Source: Protea cynaroides (Eukaryota > Streptophyta > Magnoliopsida > Proteales > Proteaceae). From it: 64,000 nucleotides of DNA. The notes beneath the pieces were generated by a model. The model was not told the DNA's origin. It searched no databases and worked only from the letters and a program-made list of their open reading frames with translations. This document shows positions 9,300-20,445 of the stretch, piece after piece. Each line of letters opens with the position of its first letter. The first letter of the stretch is position 1. Location of the stretch: the NCBI GenBank assembly GCA_028583415.1, contig CM053276.1:59439510-59503509 (forward strand). The letters are read 5' to 3'. The position numbers and the translations under genes are program-made.

Positions 9300-12200
9300 T
9301 TCCGAATCAAATAAGTAAGGGTATTGCTTTCTCATAGCATTTTCTTCTTCCCATGTAATTTCTTCCATGTCCTACTTTTCCATGTGACCTTAACATAATA
9401 GATATCTCTTTGCGTAGACGTTGAACCTTTCGACTAGTGATTTCGGTGTTACTTAAATGTCAAATCATCACCAATTTTGCAAATCCACCGTCAAAACATG
9501 CTTGGGTCCTTGACATACTTCTTCAATAGGGAAATGTGAAATACGCCATGCACACTTGACATAGATGGTGGTAGTGCTAACCCGATAAGCTACTTTTCCA
9601 CGCTTAGCTGGAATTTCATACGGCCCGACATATCTTGGACTTAGCTTCCCTTTCTGTCCGAACCTCTTCAATCCTCGCATGGGCGATACCTTCAAAAATA
9701 CTTTATCACCTACATCGCGAACTCCGGATCTCTTCGTCGAGCATCCGCATATTGCTTCGACCGGCTCCCGAGCTGTTCTCACTCTTTCCTTGATGATGTC
9801 GACCACTCGACAAGTCTCTTCAACAAATTCCGGTCCAACAATACCACGCTCTCCAACTTCATTCCAAAACAAGGAGTTCGACACTTCCCGCCATACAAGG
9901 CTTCATATGGTGACATCCGTATTGTGGCCCGATAGCTATTATTATAAGCGAACCCGATCAATGGTAACTTTTCGTCCCATGATCCTTTGAAATCAATCAC
10001 ACATGCTCGTAGCATATCTTCTAGAATCGAATTGTACGCTCCGACCGCCCATCCGTCTTGTGGGTGGAATGCAAGACCCAAACTTTAACGTTGTTCCCAT
10101 AGCCTTTTGCAATCCTTCCCAAAATTTGGAAGTAAATCGTGGATCTCTATCCCGACACAATACTTTCGGAACACCGTGTAACCGAACAATATTATCCACA
10201 TACAACCTTCGCTAACCTTTCCAAAGGTATACCGAGGTCGATAGGTATGAAGCGAGCTATTTTAGTCGACGGTCCACAATCACCCAAACCCAGGCGCAAC
10301 TACTCGAGAGTCAATGGTAGTCCCGTGACGAAGTCCATAGTGATGCAGCCCATTTCCATGCCGGTTCCGAATGGCCGAACAATCCCCGGGTCTTTGTCGC
10401 CACCTTTACTTTCCGACAATTTAGGCATTGAGACACGTAACTTAGCTACATCCGCTTTCATTCCCTCCACCAATATAATTTCTTTAGATCATGATACATT
10501 TTTGTACTTCCAGGATGTATCGAGTAGATGGTGGTATGGGCTTCTTTCATCGGCCGGTGTCTAATGTCCATACTTTCGCTTCGAGTACACATATTCTTCC
10601 TTTGTATCTCAGCACCCTTCTCGCCATCCAAGGTGAACTCGGGGTTAGTCCTACCTTCTCTCAATATCTTCTTGTACCCGTTCTCGATAAGGATCCGCTT
10701 TGATAGCCGTCTTCACTTCATCCACTATATCCAGGTATAATCTTCAATGCCGCGAACATATTCGAAAAACCGATGAATAAACCCTTGGTTAGCTGATTCA
10801 TCCGCTGTATCTATCACATACCGCTCGCTGCCGCGATTGAATACCATTCCGTAGTACACATTGCCGCGGCCGTGCCGACTTCTCCTTGAGATTTGATCAT
10901 TGCTTTTCCGCTCAATGCATCCGCTACCACGTTCGCCTTCCCGGATGATACCGGATATCACAATCATAGTCTTTCAATAATTCCAGCCATCTTCTTTGTC
11001 TCATATTCAACTCTTTCCGATTAAATAAATAAGTAAGACTTTTATGGTCCGACTTAATCTGAAATTTCTCCCCGTATAGGTAATGTCTCCATATCTTGAC
11101 AAAGCATGTACCACCGCCGCTAGCTCCGTCATGAGTGGGGTAATTTTTCTCATGAACCTTTAACTGCCTTGAAGCATAAGCAATTACTTGCTCTCCTTGC
11201 ATAAGCACACATCCCAATCCCAATCCCGACGCATCGGTGTATAAGGTAAACGTCCCGTCCCGGAATAGGAATAGTCAAAATTGGAGCGGATATCAACTGG
11301 GTCTTCGGTTTGGAAACTCTTCTCACATTTATCGGTCCACACAAACTTTTCACCTTTCTTAGTCAAACCCGTGAGAGGTACGGCAATCCGAGAATAGTCT
11401 TCTACGAATCTCCGATAATAACCAGCTAGACCCAGAAAACTTCTGATTTCTAAACGCCTTTGGTGCTTCCCACTTTTACAATAGCCTCGATCTTGCTGGG
11501 ATCCACTTTGATTCCTTCAAATGGATACTACATGGCCTAGGAAGGCGACTTCACTTAGCCAAAACTCGCACTTTGAAAATTTGGCATATAGCTTCTCTTT
11601 CCTTAAACGCGAGGGCTGCGTTTAGGTTCTTGATATGGGTTTCCTTGTCCTTGGAATATACCAATATGTCATCAATAAATACTATAACCGACGTATCCAA
11701 ACATATCGTGGAAAACTCGGTTCATAAGTTCCATGAACGTTGCCGGCATTAGTTAATCCGAAAGACATAACCAAAAATTCATAATGTCCGTATCTGGTCC
11801 TCGAATGTCGGCTTCGGAATATCACCTTCTTTAATCTTCACCGATGATAGCCCCGATCGAAGATCGATCTTTGAAAATACTTTTGCCCTTGTAACCGGTC
11901 GAACAAGTCATCGATCCGAGGTAGTAGATATCGATTCTTGATTGTCAGCTTATTCAACTCCCGAGAGTCGATACATAATCGAACGCTACCATCCTTCTTC
12001 TTTACAAACAACACCGGTGCCCCCCATGGAGATATACTGGCCAATATAACCCTTGTCCAGCAGTTCTTGTAGCTGCACCTTTAGTTCCTTCCCGAGGAGC
12101 CATTCTATAGGGTGCTTTTGATACGGGTGCGGCCCAGTATCGGCCTATTACAAACTCCGTGGCTCGGCCGGGTGGTAATCCGGTAGTTCCTCCGGAAATA

Positions 12201-12705
12201 CGCCGGGTAATCCCGCACGACGCCAAGGTCTTCCATTCGTGGTGCTTCCTTGGTTAGGTCGACCACCGACACTAGATACCCGATCGCCCCCTTGTCAAGG
12301 CACTTCTTAGCCTTTAATGCCGAAAGTATGAGCTTCGCCTCCGGGGAAGTTTGGTTCCCGAGAAACTTAATTCCGCTCCTTCTTTGCCTTTGAACGTTAG
12401 CTTCTTTTCGGCGCATAATAGATTTTGCAGATGCCGAGCCAACCAGTCCATTCCTAAGATGACATCAAAGTCCGCCATCTCAAGTTGTATCAAGGTTGCA
12501 TCTAAAGTCTTCTCCCAATGAGAACCGGACATGGTCCATAACCTTTCTTAGTTCCACTTCTAACCCCATCGGTGACCGTACAAGTAATTTGTAGTCTAAT
12601 GTTTTGATGGGTAATTTGGTCTTCTTTCCAAATGACACAGATATAAATGAATGAGTAGCTCCAAATCAAGAGTACTCCAGGGTACGCCATTTATAGGTAC
12701 AATAC
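9300..12705 (-). pseudogene. E1 pol remnant: protease, RT, RNase H, integrase, chromodomain
   Basis: On the minus strand, in order: protease and linker with DVILGMDWLARH (about 12532-12314); RT N-terminal part with SPWGAPVLFVKKKDGS and RLCIDSRELNKLTIK (about 12044-11870); the RT catalytic region with frameshifts (about 11700-11500, encoding VFIDD); RNase H with LFNRKELNMRQRRWLELLKD (to about 10924); integrase zinc-binding and DDE segments (about 10664-10000; SDRDPRFTSKFWEGLQKA-like); then VGPYEI-type GPY/F and a chromodomain tail (about 9700-9300). At least ten frameshifts break it. The order RT-RNaseH-INT plus a chromodomain marks a chromovirus. The same proteins are cleaner in E3. Confidence 0.9.
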
Positions 12706-12774
12706 CGTGATTTATCTTTACTTAGTCTACGTGCTCATTCAATGTAATTACAACTTTAAAAGTTTCAGTCATAC
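12706..12774 (-). other. E1 candidate gag-pro mini-intron (69 nt)
   Basis: On the minus strand this begins GTATGAC after CACGG and ends ATCACG before GTATTG. Relatives read CACAG at both borders. E3 has exactly the flanks without this segment. Left in place, the Gag frame stops at TAA 12724-12722. A GACTAAG branch-like element lies near its 3' end. Its length equals that in E2. Confidence 0.6.
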
Positions 12775-13998
12775 CCGTGACCACATCGGGTGATGCGGCG
12801 CATCCTCGGATGTAACAGCATATACCCGTCCCTCATGGAATTGCTTCTTGGGCTTTGGGCACTCCCTTGCCATATGCCCGGTTGGTTGCATTTAAAACAC
12901 CTCGGGACTTGAATTTGGCTTTGGCCGAGGTTGAGCTACTAGAGTAGTCTTGGTTACAGCATTAAAATTCCGAGGACGGAAAGGTTTATACGTCCTGTTA
13001 TTGCCTCCGTTGTAGGAGTTTCCAGCTGGTCTCTTGATGCCTCTGCTCGTTCGAGTAAGGTAACCCTCCTTCCGCTCGATTCAATCACTCGAGCAATCTG
13101 GACAGCTTCGTTGTAAATTCTCTTCTCTAAGCCCCGAACATTTTCTCCGATGCTTCCTCTTAGTCCCGCACGAACCTACGGGTTTTGGTATCTTCTTCTT
13201 GCATGCTAGCCGGTGCAAAGAAAAACAGCTCTTCGTAACGCTGTTGGTATGAATCTCCGACCATCCGTCCCCGTACAAGCTCAGAACTCCTTCTCCATCG
13301 AATCTCTAAAGCTTCGTGGAAAATATTTCTCAAAGAATGCTTCTTTATATGTAGCCCAAGTCGGTAGGGGCGTGCTTGGTCAAGAAATATGTCTTCGTGG
13401 ATTTCCACCAATGGTGTGCAGCCCTTGAGCATGAAGGTGGCACATAATACTTTCTTCCTCCGTGATAGTCATCATGAGGAAATTTCTCTCCATCTCGTCT
13501 ATCCAGTGGGATGGCCACAATGGATCGATGGCTTGCCGTTGAATTCTCGGGGTTTCATCTTCAAAAATCTCTCCACTAGTCGGAGTGGTCCAGCTGATTC
13601 CTCGGGGTTTGCCCCAAACATATAGGGTGGATTGTGGTAATTCCCTTGAGCTGCTTCGCACCTGACCGAATCTGTGCAGCCGATTGTTGAGGTGTCGATG
13701 AGCCGGGTGGTTACCCACCGGGCTGCACTAGCTTGTCCGGTGTGCATGGGTGCGGCCCGAGTGGCTTGGAACATAATTCCCATGGCACCTGCATTTGAGC
13801 CTCCGTGCGTGTTGCATTCGCTGCAGTTGTGTACCGGTTCATCACCACCGTTGCCAGCCCCGGTGGTGGAGGTGGCAAATTTGTAGGGTTTGCCGGTTCG
13901 GATTTCCAGTGCATAGTTATTCTCTTGACTAGTCTCCTCCACCGGTGGGGGTGGTGGGACCGCATTTCGGGTCCGCCGGGTTACTCTACGTCCGACAT
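12722..13998 (-). pseudogene. E1 gag remnant
   Basis: The minus-strand ATG at 13998 aligns with the E3 gag start at 58669. Visible pieces are a Pro-rich N-terminus, a capsid-like core with REFNGKP and HWIDEMERNFLMMTITEEES (about 13600-13450), a second core part with YQQRYEELFFFAPASMQ (about 13270-13200), and a CCHC zinc knuckle near 12890-12860. Gag packages element RNA into cytoplasmic particles. Several frameshifts make it non-functional. The frame ends inside the candidate mini-intron. Confidence 0.85.
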
Positions 13999-14096
13999 AA
14001 TTCCTTTCGCTAATTGGTGGTGCGTCGTTATTATATCAAATTTGGTTTTTATCCTATTAACTCCTTGTTCCTTTTCTTTCTTGTTTTGCGGATACT

Positions 14097-15399
14097 ATGG
14101 CTCGTACCAAAGTACCTAGAGTGCGTGATCCACTTCGCTTCCTTCGAATGAAGCCGAGGCCTGATATCGCCGACTATGCCCGTAAGAAAGTGGAAGGGGG
14201 TCGATGGTGAACTTGGCTGAGCTAGCCTTGTTCAATGTAGAGGAGCATTTGGTGATATGGGGTGGCTCCTGTCATCACATACGACGCGTGCACATGTCCA
14301 GATTTGGTGCGCCGCCATTGTAATCTCCGTGGTGGGGAATTACAACGACGTTGAGCATGGTCGAGTTGCGCATCACCAGTTACGTCAAGAGGGTGCACAT
14401 TTTCTTTGATTATCGGGGCTGGCCGATCTGTTGGGCATTCCCTATGATGGCCCCTTGGTGTACCATGCGCCTGGAGAGCCACGTTTGTTGAAATGGAGAT
14501 GAGGGCGAGATCGACAACCAGCTGCTCCGCCCGATCGCTGGCGGATGAGAGCCTGTTACTTGCGCCCAGCTCCACGGGTCTTCCGTAAGATTATCCAGAT
14601 AATCCGATCCCGCAGAGTGGGCACTATCGGAGGGTTTCTCAGCGACACAGTTTCGATTTATAGCATCCGCACTCGCCAGCCGGTCCCGCCTTCCTTACAT
14701 CATCATGCGGGCGATGATTAGTGCTACATTGTCCGGTCATAGGGGTAATCCACCCTATGGACGCATGATTACTGTCTTCTTGACCCATCCGGGGGTGGAT
14801 CCGGTAGATGAGAAGATCCGGGAGAAGACCTTCTCGTCGCCTCTAGATTGGGAGGCTATCCGCAAGATGGGGCTGCGAGATGCCGAGGTTAGTGATGAGG
14901 AGAGGAACGCGATGGTGCGCCCTCACACTCGGGTCGAGATGGCTGATGCCGAGGCTGCCGCTGCCGCCGCTAGAGCTCGTGTGGATCCGGTCGACGATGA
15001 CGATCGATGTATATGGACGCCGACTCGATACCACCGCCTTCACCTACACATGCGCTGGAGTTCGTACTTCTTATCGGCGGCGGCTCCTGCTCCCGAGGCT
15101 GGTCCTTCCCATTCGGCTGATCCTTCACTTCCACCTTCAGCCATGATGGAGATGCCCGGGAGATAAGGGATGCTTAGCGTAGATCTGATCCGAGGATGGA
15201 TGAGCTGTTGGCTGCTCAGACGCATCGGACGCGCGGATGGGAGAGCTTCTAGAGGTGCAGCGGCGACCGATCGAGGATAGCCGGTCTCACAGCTAGTCTC
15301 CGACGACCCAGACCCGGTGGCCTGGTTGACTAGAGTCTATGCCGAGGGACTACGACAGAGACCGTGAGGCCGCCTCCTCCTTCGCCTCCAGCTTCTTGA
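14097..15399 (+). pseudogene. E1 antisense ORF (aORF), Transposase_32-like
   Basis: This ORF lies between gag and the 5' LTR, on the strand opposite to E1. It starts ATGGCTCGTACCAAAGTACC, corresponding to MARTKVPR in E3. Retained blocks include a GWL-type segment, SYVK, the NPPYGRMI region, DWEAIRKMGLRDAEVSDEER, an acidic VDDDD patch and a Pro-rich C-terminus ending near 15399. Several frameshifts break it. The leader intron and upstream promoter region seen in E2 and E3 are deleted at a junction near 14025, with only about 60 nt of the intron's 3' end left. Function is unknown. The family resemblance is to the putative plant transposon protein domain. Confidence 0.75.
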
Positions 15400-15658
15400 G
15401 TGTACTTTATTTTCTTGTACTACGTGAGTAACTGTCCGGTTGTGGACTGTACTCTGCTTTAGTTAGGTATATACGTTTTGTTTTTCTCACTCATTGTATG
15501 TAACTTGTTTCCCAATTATAGATGCATTATTCTCTTTTTAAATTTGGTCTCAATCATCACTTGGGCTTACAATGTGTTTGTATTAAAGCTTTTAGTTTAT
15601 CCTATCTCAGTTCACAATTGTCTCAAATGTATGTTAGTCGAAGGGCAAGGCCTGAGAT

Positions 15659-15671
15659 GCTCTAATACCAA
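15659..15671 (-). other. E1 primer-binding site (tRNA-iMet)
   Basis: On minus, TGGTATTAGAGC follows the 5' LTR by three bases. It differs by one base from the TGGTATCAGAGC complementary to initiator tRNA-Met seen in E2 and E3. Confidence 0.9.
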
Positions 15672-15673
15672 GT

Positions 15674-17967
15674 TGTCACACCCCAATTTTGGTCTAACCA
15701 GAATGGTGTGATGAACTGCTAAATAATCAACGCTTCAACCAGGATCTCAAATAGGCTATCCCCACGTTATCCAACTTACACACATCCATAATCATAATCA
15801 GAGTAATACACAATAGCAGAAATCTTATAATAAGATGAACTGAGAAACTAAATGATATTAATAATTTAATAGCAAATTATTTTGTATTCAACTGAGACAT
15901 AAATATTAAATATCAAATACATGTCCGAATAAATCCAACAAAGAAACCTATAAAATGTCTAATCAAATACACACGAGTTTGCACTCGCAAGAGGAGTCGT
16001 GTGTATCCACTTCAGCTTCAGTTCCATCGCCGCTACCATCCCGCACGCGAAGCATTTACAAAATCTTCAACCGTATAACCTGCATCATCAACTAAAAATA
16101 TTCGACGCCGAGGGTGAGCACACAACACGGCTCGGAGTAGCCAAAACAATGCAACAATACATATGCATGCAAAAGTCAATTTTATATCTTTAGTCCGGTT
16201 TTAAAGTTTGCAGTATGCAATAGAAAGGTTTAAGTAGCCAAAGGTCGCGTTTATTGACTCCGCCTCTATACACGAGTGTGTGACGTACCAAGATCACGTT
16301 TATCGTCAACTCACATGCACCCAATCATGAACAGTATATAACAAAGGTTAACGGTTATTGCTATATATTGCCATACCAACACGTAAGCCCCTATTGGCGA
16401 GGGCTGCAAACCGGGCTCGCAACCAACCAATCCTAATGCCAAAAGTATATCCAAGGCCTCACCCCAAAGCATCCCTCGGAATCCCATAGAGATAGAGCTA
16501 AGGCCCCCGGTAGAGTCGAGACTACAAGGACCGAGACCACCTCCCCCCGATACTCTACGACATAATAGTTCCGCTAAAGTAATGGCGATACGACGATGCT
16601 AATGCACAAGACTTGAGTTAGAGATAGAGCTAAAGTGCCGAGACCCGCCAAAGGTTAACGTTTATTGACGTCCTCATCACACCTCCCCCGATACTCGCCA
16701 CATCAAGCACATCAACCACACACATACAAGCACATGCCTATTCCTATCATCATCATCATCATGTTATAAACAATAAAGTAAATATGCATGACCAAGTAAT
16801 AGAAATATTGGATGGCATGTTGTATGCACATTACAAACATATTCGCAAAGAATCAAGCATAGCATAGGACTCAAGAAAATAGAAAACAGTTTATTATTAA
16901 CCAATTTAGTTTGGAGTTAAGGTTCCTCACCTTAGCTTGCTAATAGATACTTTTCCAAGCTTTAGAATCACCTTTACAGTGTTATTATATTGCTAGAAGA
17001 CCTAACAAAGTCGATAGAATTTAATTAGAATTTATTCAGAATTAAAAACCATGCCTGTTAACCGAGGGTCGGAGGTAAGGTCGATGCTAGGGTCGATGGG
17101 TCTATCGACCCTTCCCCTCTTCCTCGAACTTCCCGAATGCCGAGGGTCGATGGTCGAATACCTAGGGTCGGATGGTCTATCGACCCTAGGTGCGACCCTT
17201 GGTACACTTTGGTCCAATTCCCTCTTTTAATCCATTCTTTGTGTTTGGGATCCTATGGCTTGCTCCTACATTCCATTCTACATTCATTCCATGGTCTGAA
17301 ACCATGTATAACCCACCTAGATAGCTTTCATGCATTCTTCTATGGTTTTCCATGGAAACCTAACCATAGATTGGTGGTTTGGGTTTCTTCGAGATCACCC
17401 TCTCAACAATTACTAACCTAAGGTCCGTAGAAATTCATGGAATTAGTATCCATACCCGAGAAGATTACTCCTTCTCCGAAATTCTTCCCTTTTGCTAAGT
17501 TCTCTTGCTTGCCTCTCTTCTTCCTCTTTTCCTTCTCCTCTCTTTCTCTCAATACAATTAGGGTTGTGAAAGGAGTGAAAGTGGCTTAGGGACATCCTTT
17601 AAATAGACTAGGAACATCCTAAATAAGTCCCTCTGAGATTTGGAAAGAATCCCAATCAAAAATTAGGAAATTTCCTAATTTCTATATTCGGCAGAATCCG
17701 AGGGTGGATGGGAGGGTCGATGATCCCGTCGACCCTAGGGTCTTAAGCTGTCCGACCCTCCCTTCAAAACTGATGGTCTGACTTTCTGTTTTGGGAGGTC
17801 CGACCGCTTAGCTGGGTATGCGACCCTTCCCTATTTTAAGTGTTTTTGGGTCGATTTGATACCTGGGATCTCGATCTCCTTCACGCCCTTGGTCCATTTG
17901 ACTCGACCATGATGGGTAAACCTGGTTCAAGGTGGTAAGACCGGGTTAGATTGGCACGGGTCTTACA
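15674..17967 (-). repeat. E1 5' LTR (right copy)
   Basis: This 2294-bp copy matches 6942-9252. It starts TGTCACACCCC and ends GGTCTTACA on the plus strand, directly followed by the GAAAC duplication. GGGTCGA-type boxes recur at about 17065-17200 and 17700-17825, and the TATA-like element is near 17606. The many small differences from the left copy include CGG versus CAG sites. Confidence 0.95.
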
Positions 17968-19990
17968 GAAACAGTCAAAAACCAAAAATTAGGAAACCTT
18001 CCTAATTCGAAGGGGGTCTTTCCTAAACTCATTGGGGCATATTATAGAGGGTTTTTATCTATAAATAGGATGTCCCTTAGCCTCTTTCACTCCTTTAGAA
18101 TCCTAATTGAAAGTGAGAGAAAGAGAAGAGAAGGAGGAGAAGGAAGATTGAAGAAGAAAACCAAGGAAGAGAAAAGTTCAGAGAAAACTCTGAATCTCAG
18201 CAAACCTAAGGTATCAACCTAATACCCTACATGAATTAAGAGCCTAGAATAGTTCATGAAGAAGATAGGATTAGGAGGAACCCAAATCATCCATCTATGG
18301 ATAAATTCCAAAAGAATCCATGGAGGAAATCATTCCGGAAAATGGATAGTGGATAAAAATTATAGTTTGAGCCATTGAACGATCATAGGAAGGACCATGA
18401 TGGTGAGCCAAAGGATTTAAACATGATCGACCACATGCCCTTGGGAAGTTCCAGGGAGGGTGTGGTCGCACGTAGGGTCGAAGTATGTTCAACCCCACCT
18501 GTAACCCTACACCCTGGGGTCGCAGAAACTAAGACCCCAGGTGCTACCCTACCCTGTGACCCTACACCCTGTGGTCGCAGAACTGAGACCCCAGGTGCTA
18601 CCCCACCTGCGACCCCTCAGTTTCTATTAGTCTAAACATATTAGAATTAATTTTAATTAAAATCTATCGACTTGTTAGGTATTTTCAGTGATTTAAAAGT
18701 GAATTATAAAGCTTGAACAAGGATCTACTAGCAGTCAAATGTGAGGGAACAAGACCTAAAACTAATTGGCTAATAATAAACTGCTTTCGTTTATTGAGTC
18801 CAATACCATGAATGATTCTATGCTTGTATGATTGTAATTTACATATCACATGTCATCCAATATTCCTGTTATTATTGCTCATGCATATTTAATTTCTGTT
18901 TATTTATAATATGATGTTGATGATGATGCTAGGAATAAGCATGTGAATGTATGTGTGTGGTTAGTGTACTTGATGCGAGTGGAGCATCAGGGGGAGGACG
19001 TAACATTGTGGTTCATCCTGGTCACCAGACTCTAGCTCTATCTCTACTCAAGTCTTGTCCACTAACATCGTCGTATTACCATTACTTTAGCAGAACTATT
19101 ACGTCGTAGGGCATCAAGGGAGGTGGTCTCAGACCGTGTAGTCTCTGACTCTGTCGGGGGGCCTTAGCTCTATCTTTGTGGACGTATTGAGGGATGCTGG
19201 GGTGAGGCCTTGGATACACTATTTGACATTAGGATTGGTTAGTTGCGAGCCCAGTTTGCAAGCCCTCGCCAATAGGGGCTTACGTGTTGGTATGGGTAGG
19301 GCATCAGGGGAAGTATGATGCGGTGTGGTCCTAAGCACTTTAGCTCTATCCATATTCCATGGTGGGGTGGATGTGGACGACAATGGTGTTTGATCCATTG
19401 GGTGGGCTTACACACCCATGTATAGAGGTGCGGCAGCCACCAAACCTTTCTATTTCACATTGCAAACTTATGAACCAGACCAAAGATATGAATTGAATGC
19501 ATGCATATGTTTGTTGCATTGTTTTGTTTGCTCACTGAGCCATGATGTGTGCTCACCCTTTCGACATCGAATATTTTTAGTTGATGATGCAGGTACCACA
19601 GTAGAAGACTATATGAATGCTCCGATGTACGGGCATGCTGCGGTAATGGATGCAGAAGTTATAATGGAGTCGCATGATTCGTCATGCGAGTGCAACACAT
19701 GTGTCTTCGATTAGTTTTTCTTCGAATTAGACGATGTAATTGACTAAATTATTTTATTTTATGTCTTTATTATTTGGATATAATTGGATAATTTATTTAC
19801 TTTATCACCGCTAGACTCTCACTTCATTTAATATTAAAGACTTCCGCTATTATTTATTTACTCTAATTATGGTTATGGATGTGTATGGTTTAAGCAAACG
19901 GACATAGCTTATTCGAGATCCTGATTAAATCGTTGGTTTATTGACGGTTCATCACACCATTCTGAATAGTACGGAATTGAGGTGTGACAA
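17968..19990 (+). repeat. E2 5' LTR, second part
   Basis: This resumes the E2 LTR after E1 (17968-17972 is the duplicated GAAAC). TATAAATA lies at about 18059-18067, followed by a purine-rich leader. GGGTCGA/GACCCC boxes lie at about 18470-18620, then a TGATGATGATG run near 18913. The LTR ends GGTGTGACA at 19990. It matches 29786-31896 throughout. Confidence 0.95.
19418..19714 (+). CDS. LTR-borne small ORF ending CECNTCVFD (E2 5' LTR)
   Basis: A 98-codon frame near the 3' end of the LTR. Its last half, IFLVDDAGTTVEDYMNAP through ESHDSSCECNTCVFD, is kept in the solo LTR (22340-22477) and in E3 (55771-55909, ending SCECNSCVFD). It is kept up to CECNS in the E2 3' LTR, where TGT became TGA. A distant version occurs in E4. 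The segment GATGATGCAG|GTACC within it also looks like a splice donor. No known domain is recognised, and coding status is unproven. Confidence 0.4.
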   Translation: MYRGAAATKPFYFTLQTYEPDQRYELNACICLLHCFVCSLSHDVCSPFRHRIFLVDDAGTTVEDYMNAPMYGHAAVMDAEVIMESHDSSCECNTCVFD

Positions 19991-19993
19991 CTT

Positions 19994-20005
19994 GGTATCA
20001 GAGCT
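19994..20005 (+). other. E2 primer-binding site (tRNA-iMet)
   Basis: TGGTATCAGAGC lies three bases after the LTR end. It is the exact complement of the 3' end of plant initiator tRNA-Met and the standard primer site of Tekay/Del chromoviruses. Confidence 0.95.
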
Positions 20006-20440
20006 CTCAGGCCCTGTCTATTAAACCAATATACTTCCACAAAAGTTTGTGAACTAAGTTAGGACAAAATTTAAAAGCTATAATAATAACACACTATAAG
20101 CACTTGTGTTGTATGAGACAAAATTAAGATAAATAATAATGCACTATTAAGATGAGAAACAAGTTTCATATACACATCGAATAAAAAGCAATGTATATAC
20201 ATATCCAAATCAGAGTACGGTCCACAATCCGGACAATTACTCTGTAGTACAAGGAAAAAACAAAAGAAAAATATACATCATGGAGCTGGAGGTGCTAGAG
20301 GAGGAGGTGTCTCACGATCCCGATCATAGTCCTCAGCATACACTCTAGTCAGCCAGGCTACTTGAGTTTGGGTCACCTGGAGACTAGCTATCAGGTCGGC
20401 CATCCGCTTATCAGAAGCGCACTGGGCATCTAGAAGCTCT

Positions 20441-20445
20441 CCTAC
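20441..20445. repeat. Solo-LTR target duplication, left copy CCTAC
   Basis: CCTAC precedes the solo LTR and ACTAC (22756-22760) follows it, so four of five bases match. Setting aside the LTR and one copy restores the aORF reading frame, which supports the call. Confidence 0.8.

Larger units (their letters stand above)
6942..17967 (-). mobile_element. E1: Tekay-like chromovirus nested in the E2 LTR
   Basis: E1 is a minus-strand element of 11,026 bp with perfect GAAAC duplications. In element order: 5' LTR 17967-15674, primer site near 15670-15659, antisense ORF (plus strand 14097-15399), gag from 13998, mini-intron 12774-12706, pol 12705-9300, polypurine tract near 9270-9253, 3' LTR 9252-6942. 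LTR lengths are 2294 and 2311 bp. It belongs to the same subfamily as E3, sharing the LTR start TGTRAGACCCGTGTCAATC. The coding region has many 1-2 base indels and an excess of CCG/CGG where relatives have CTG/CAG. As the innermost element here it should be younger than E2 and E4. Confidence 0.95.
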
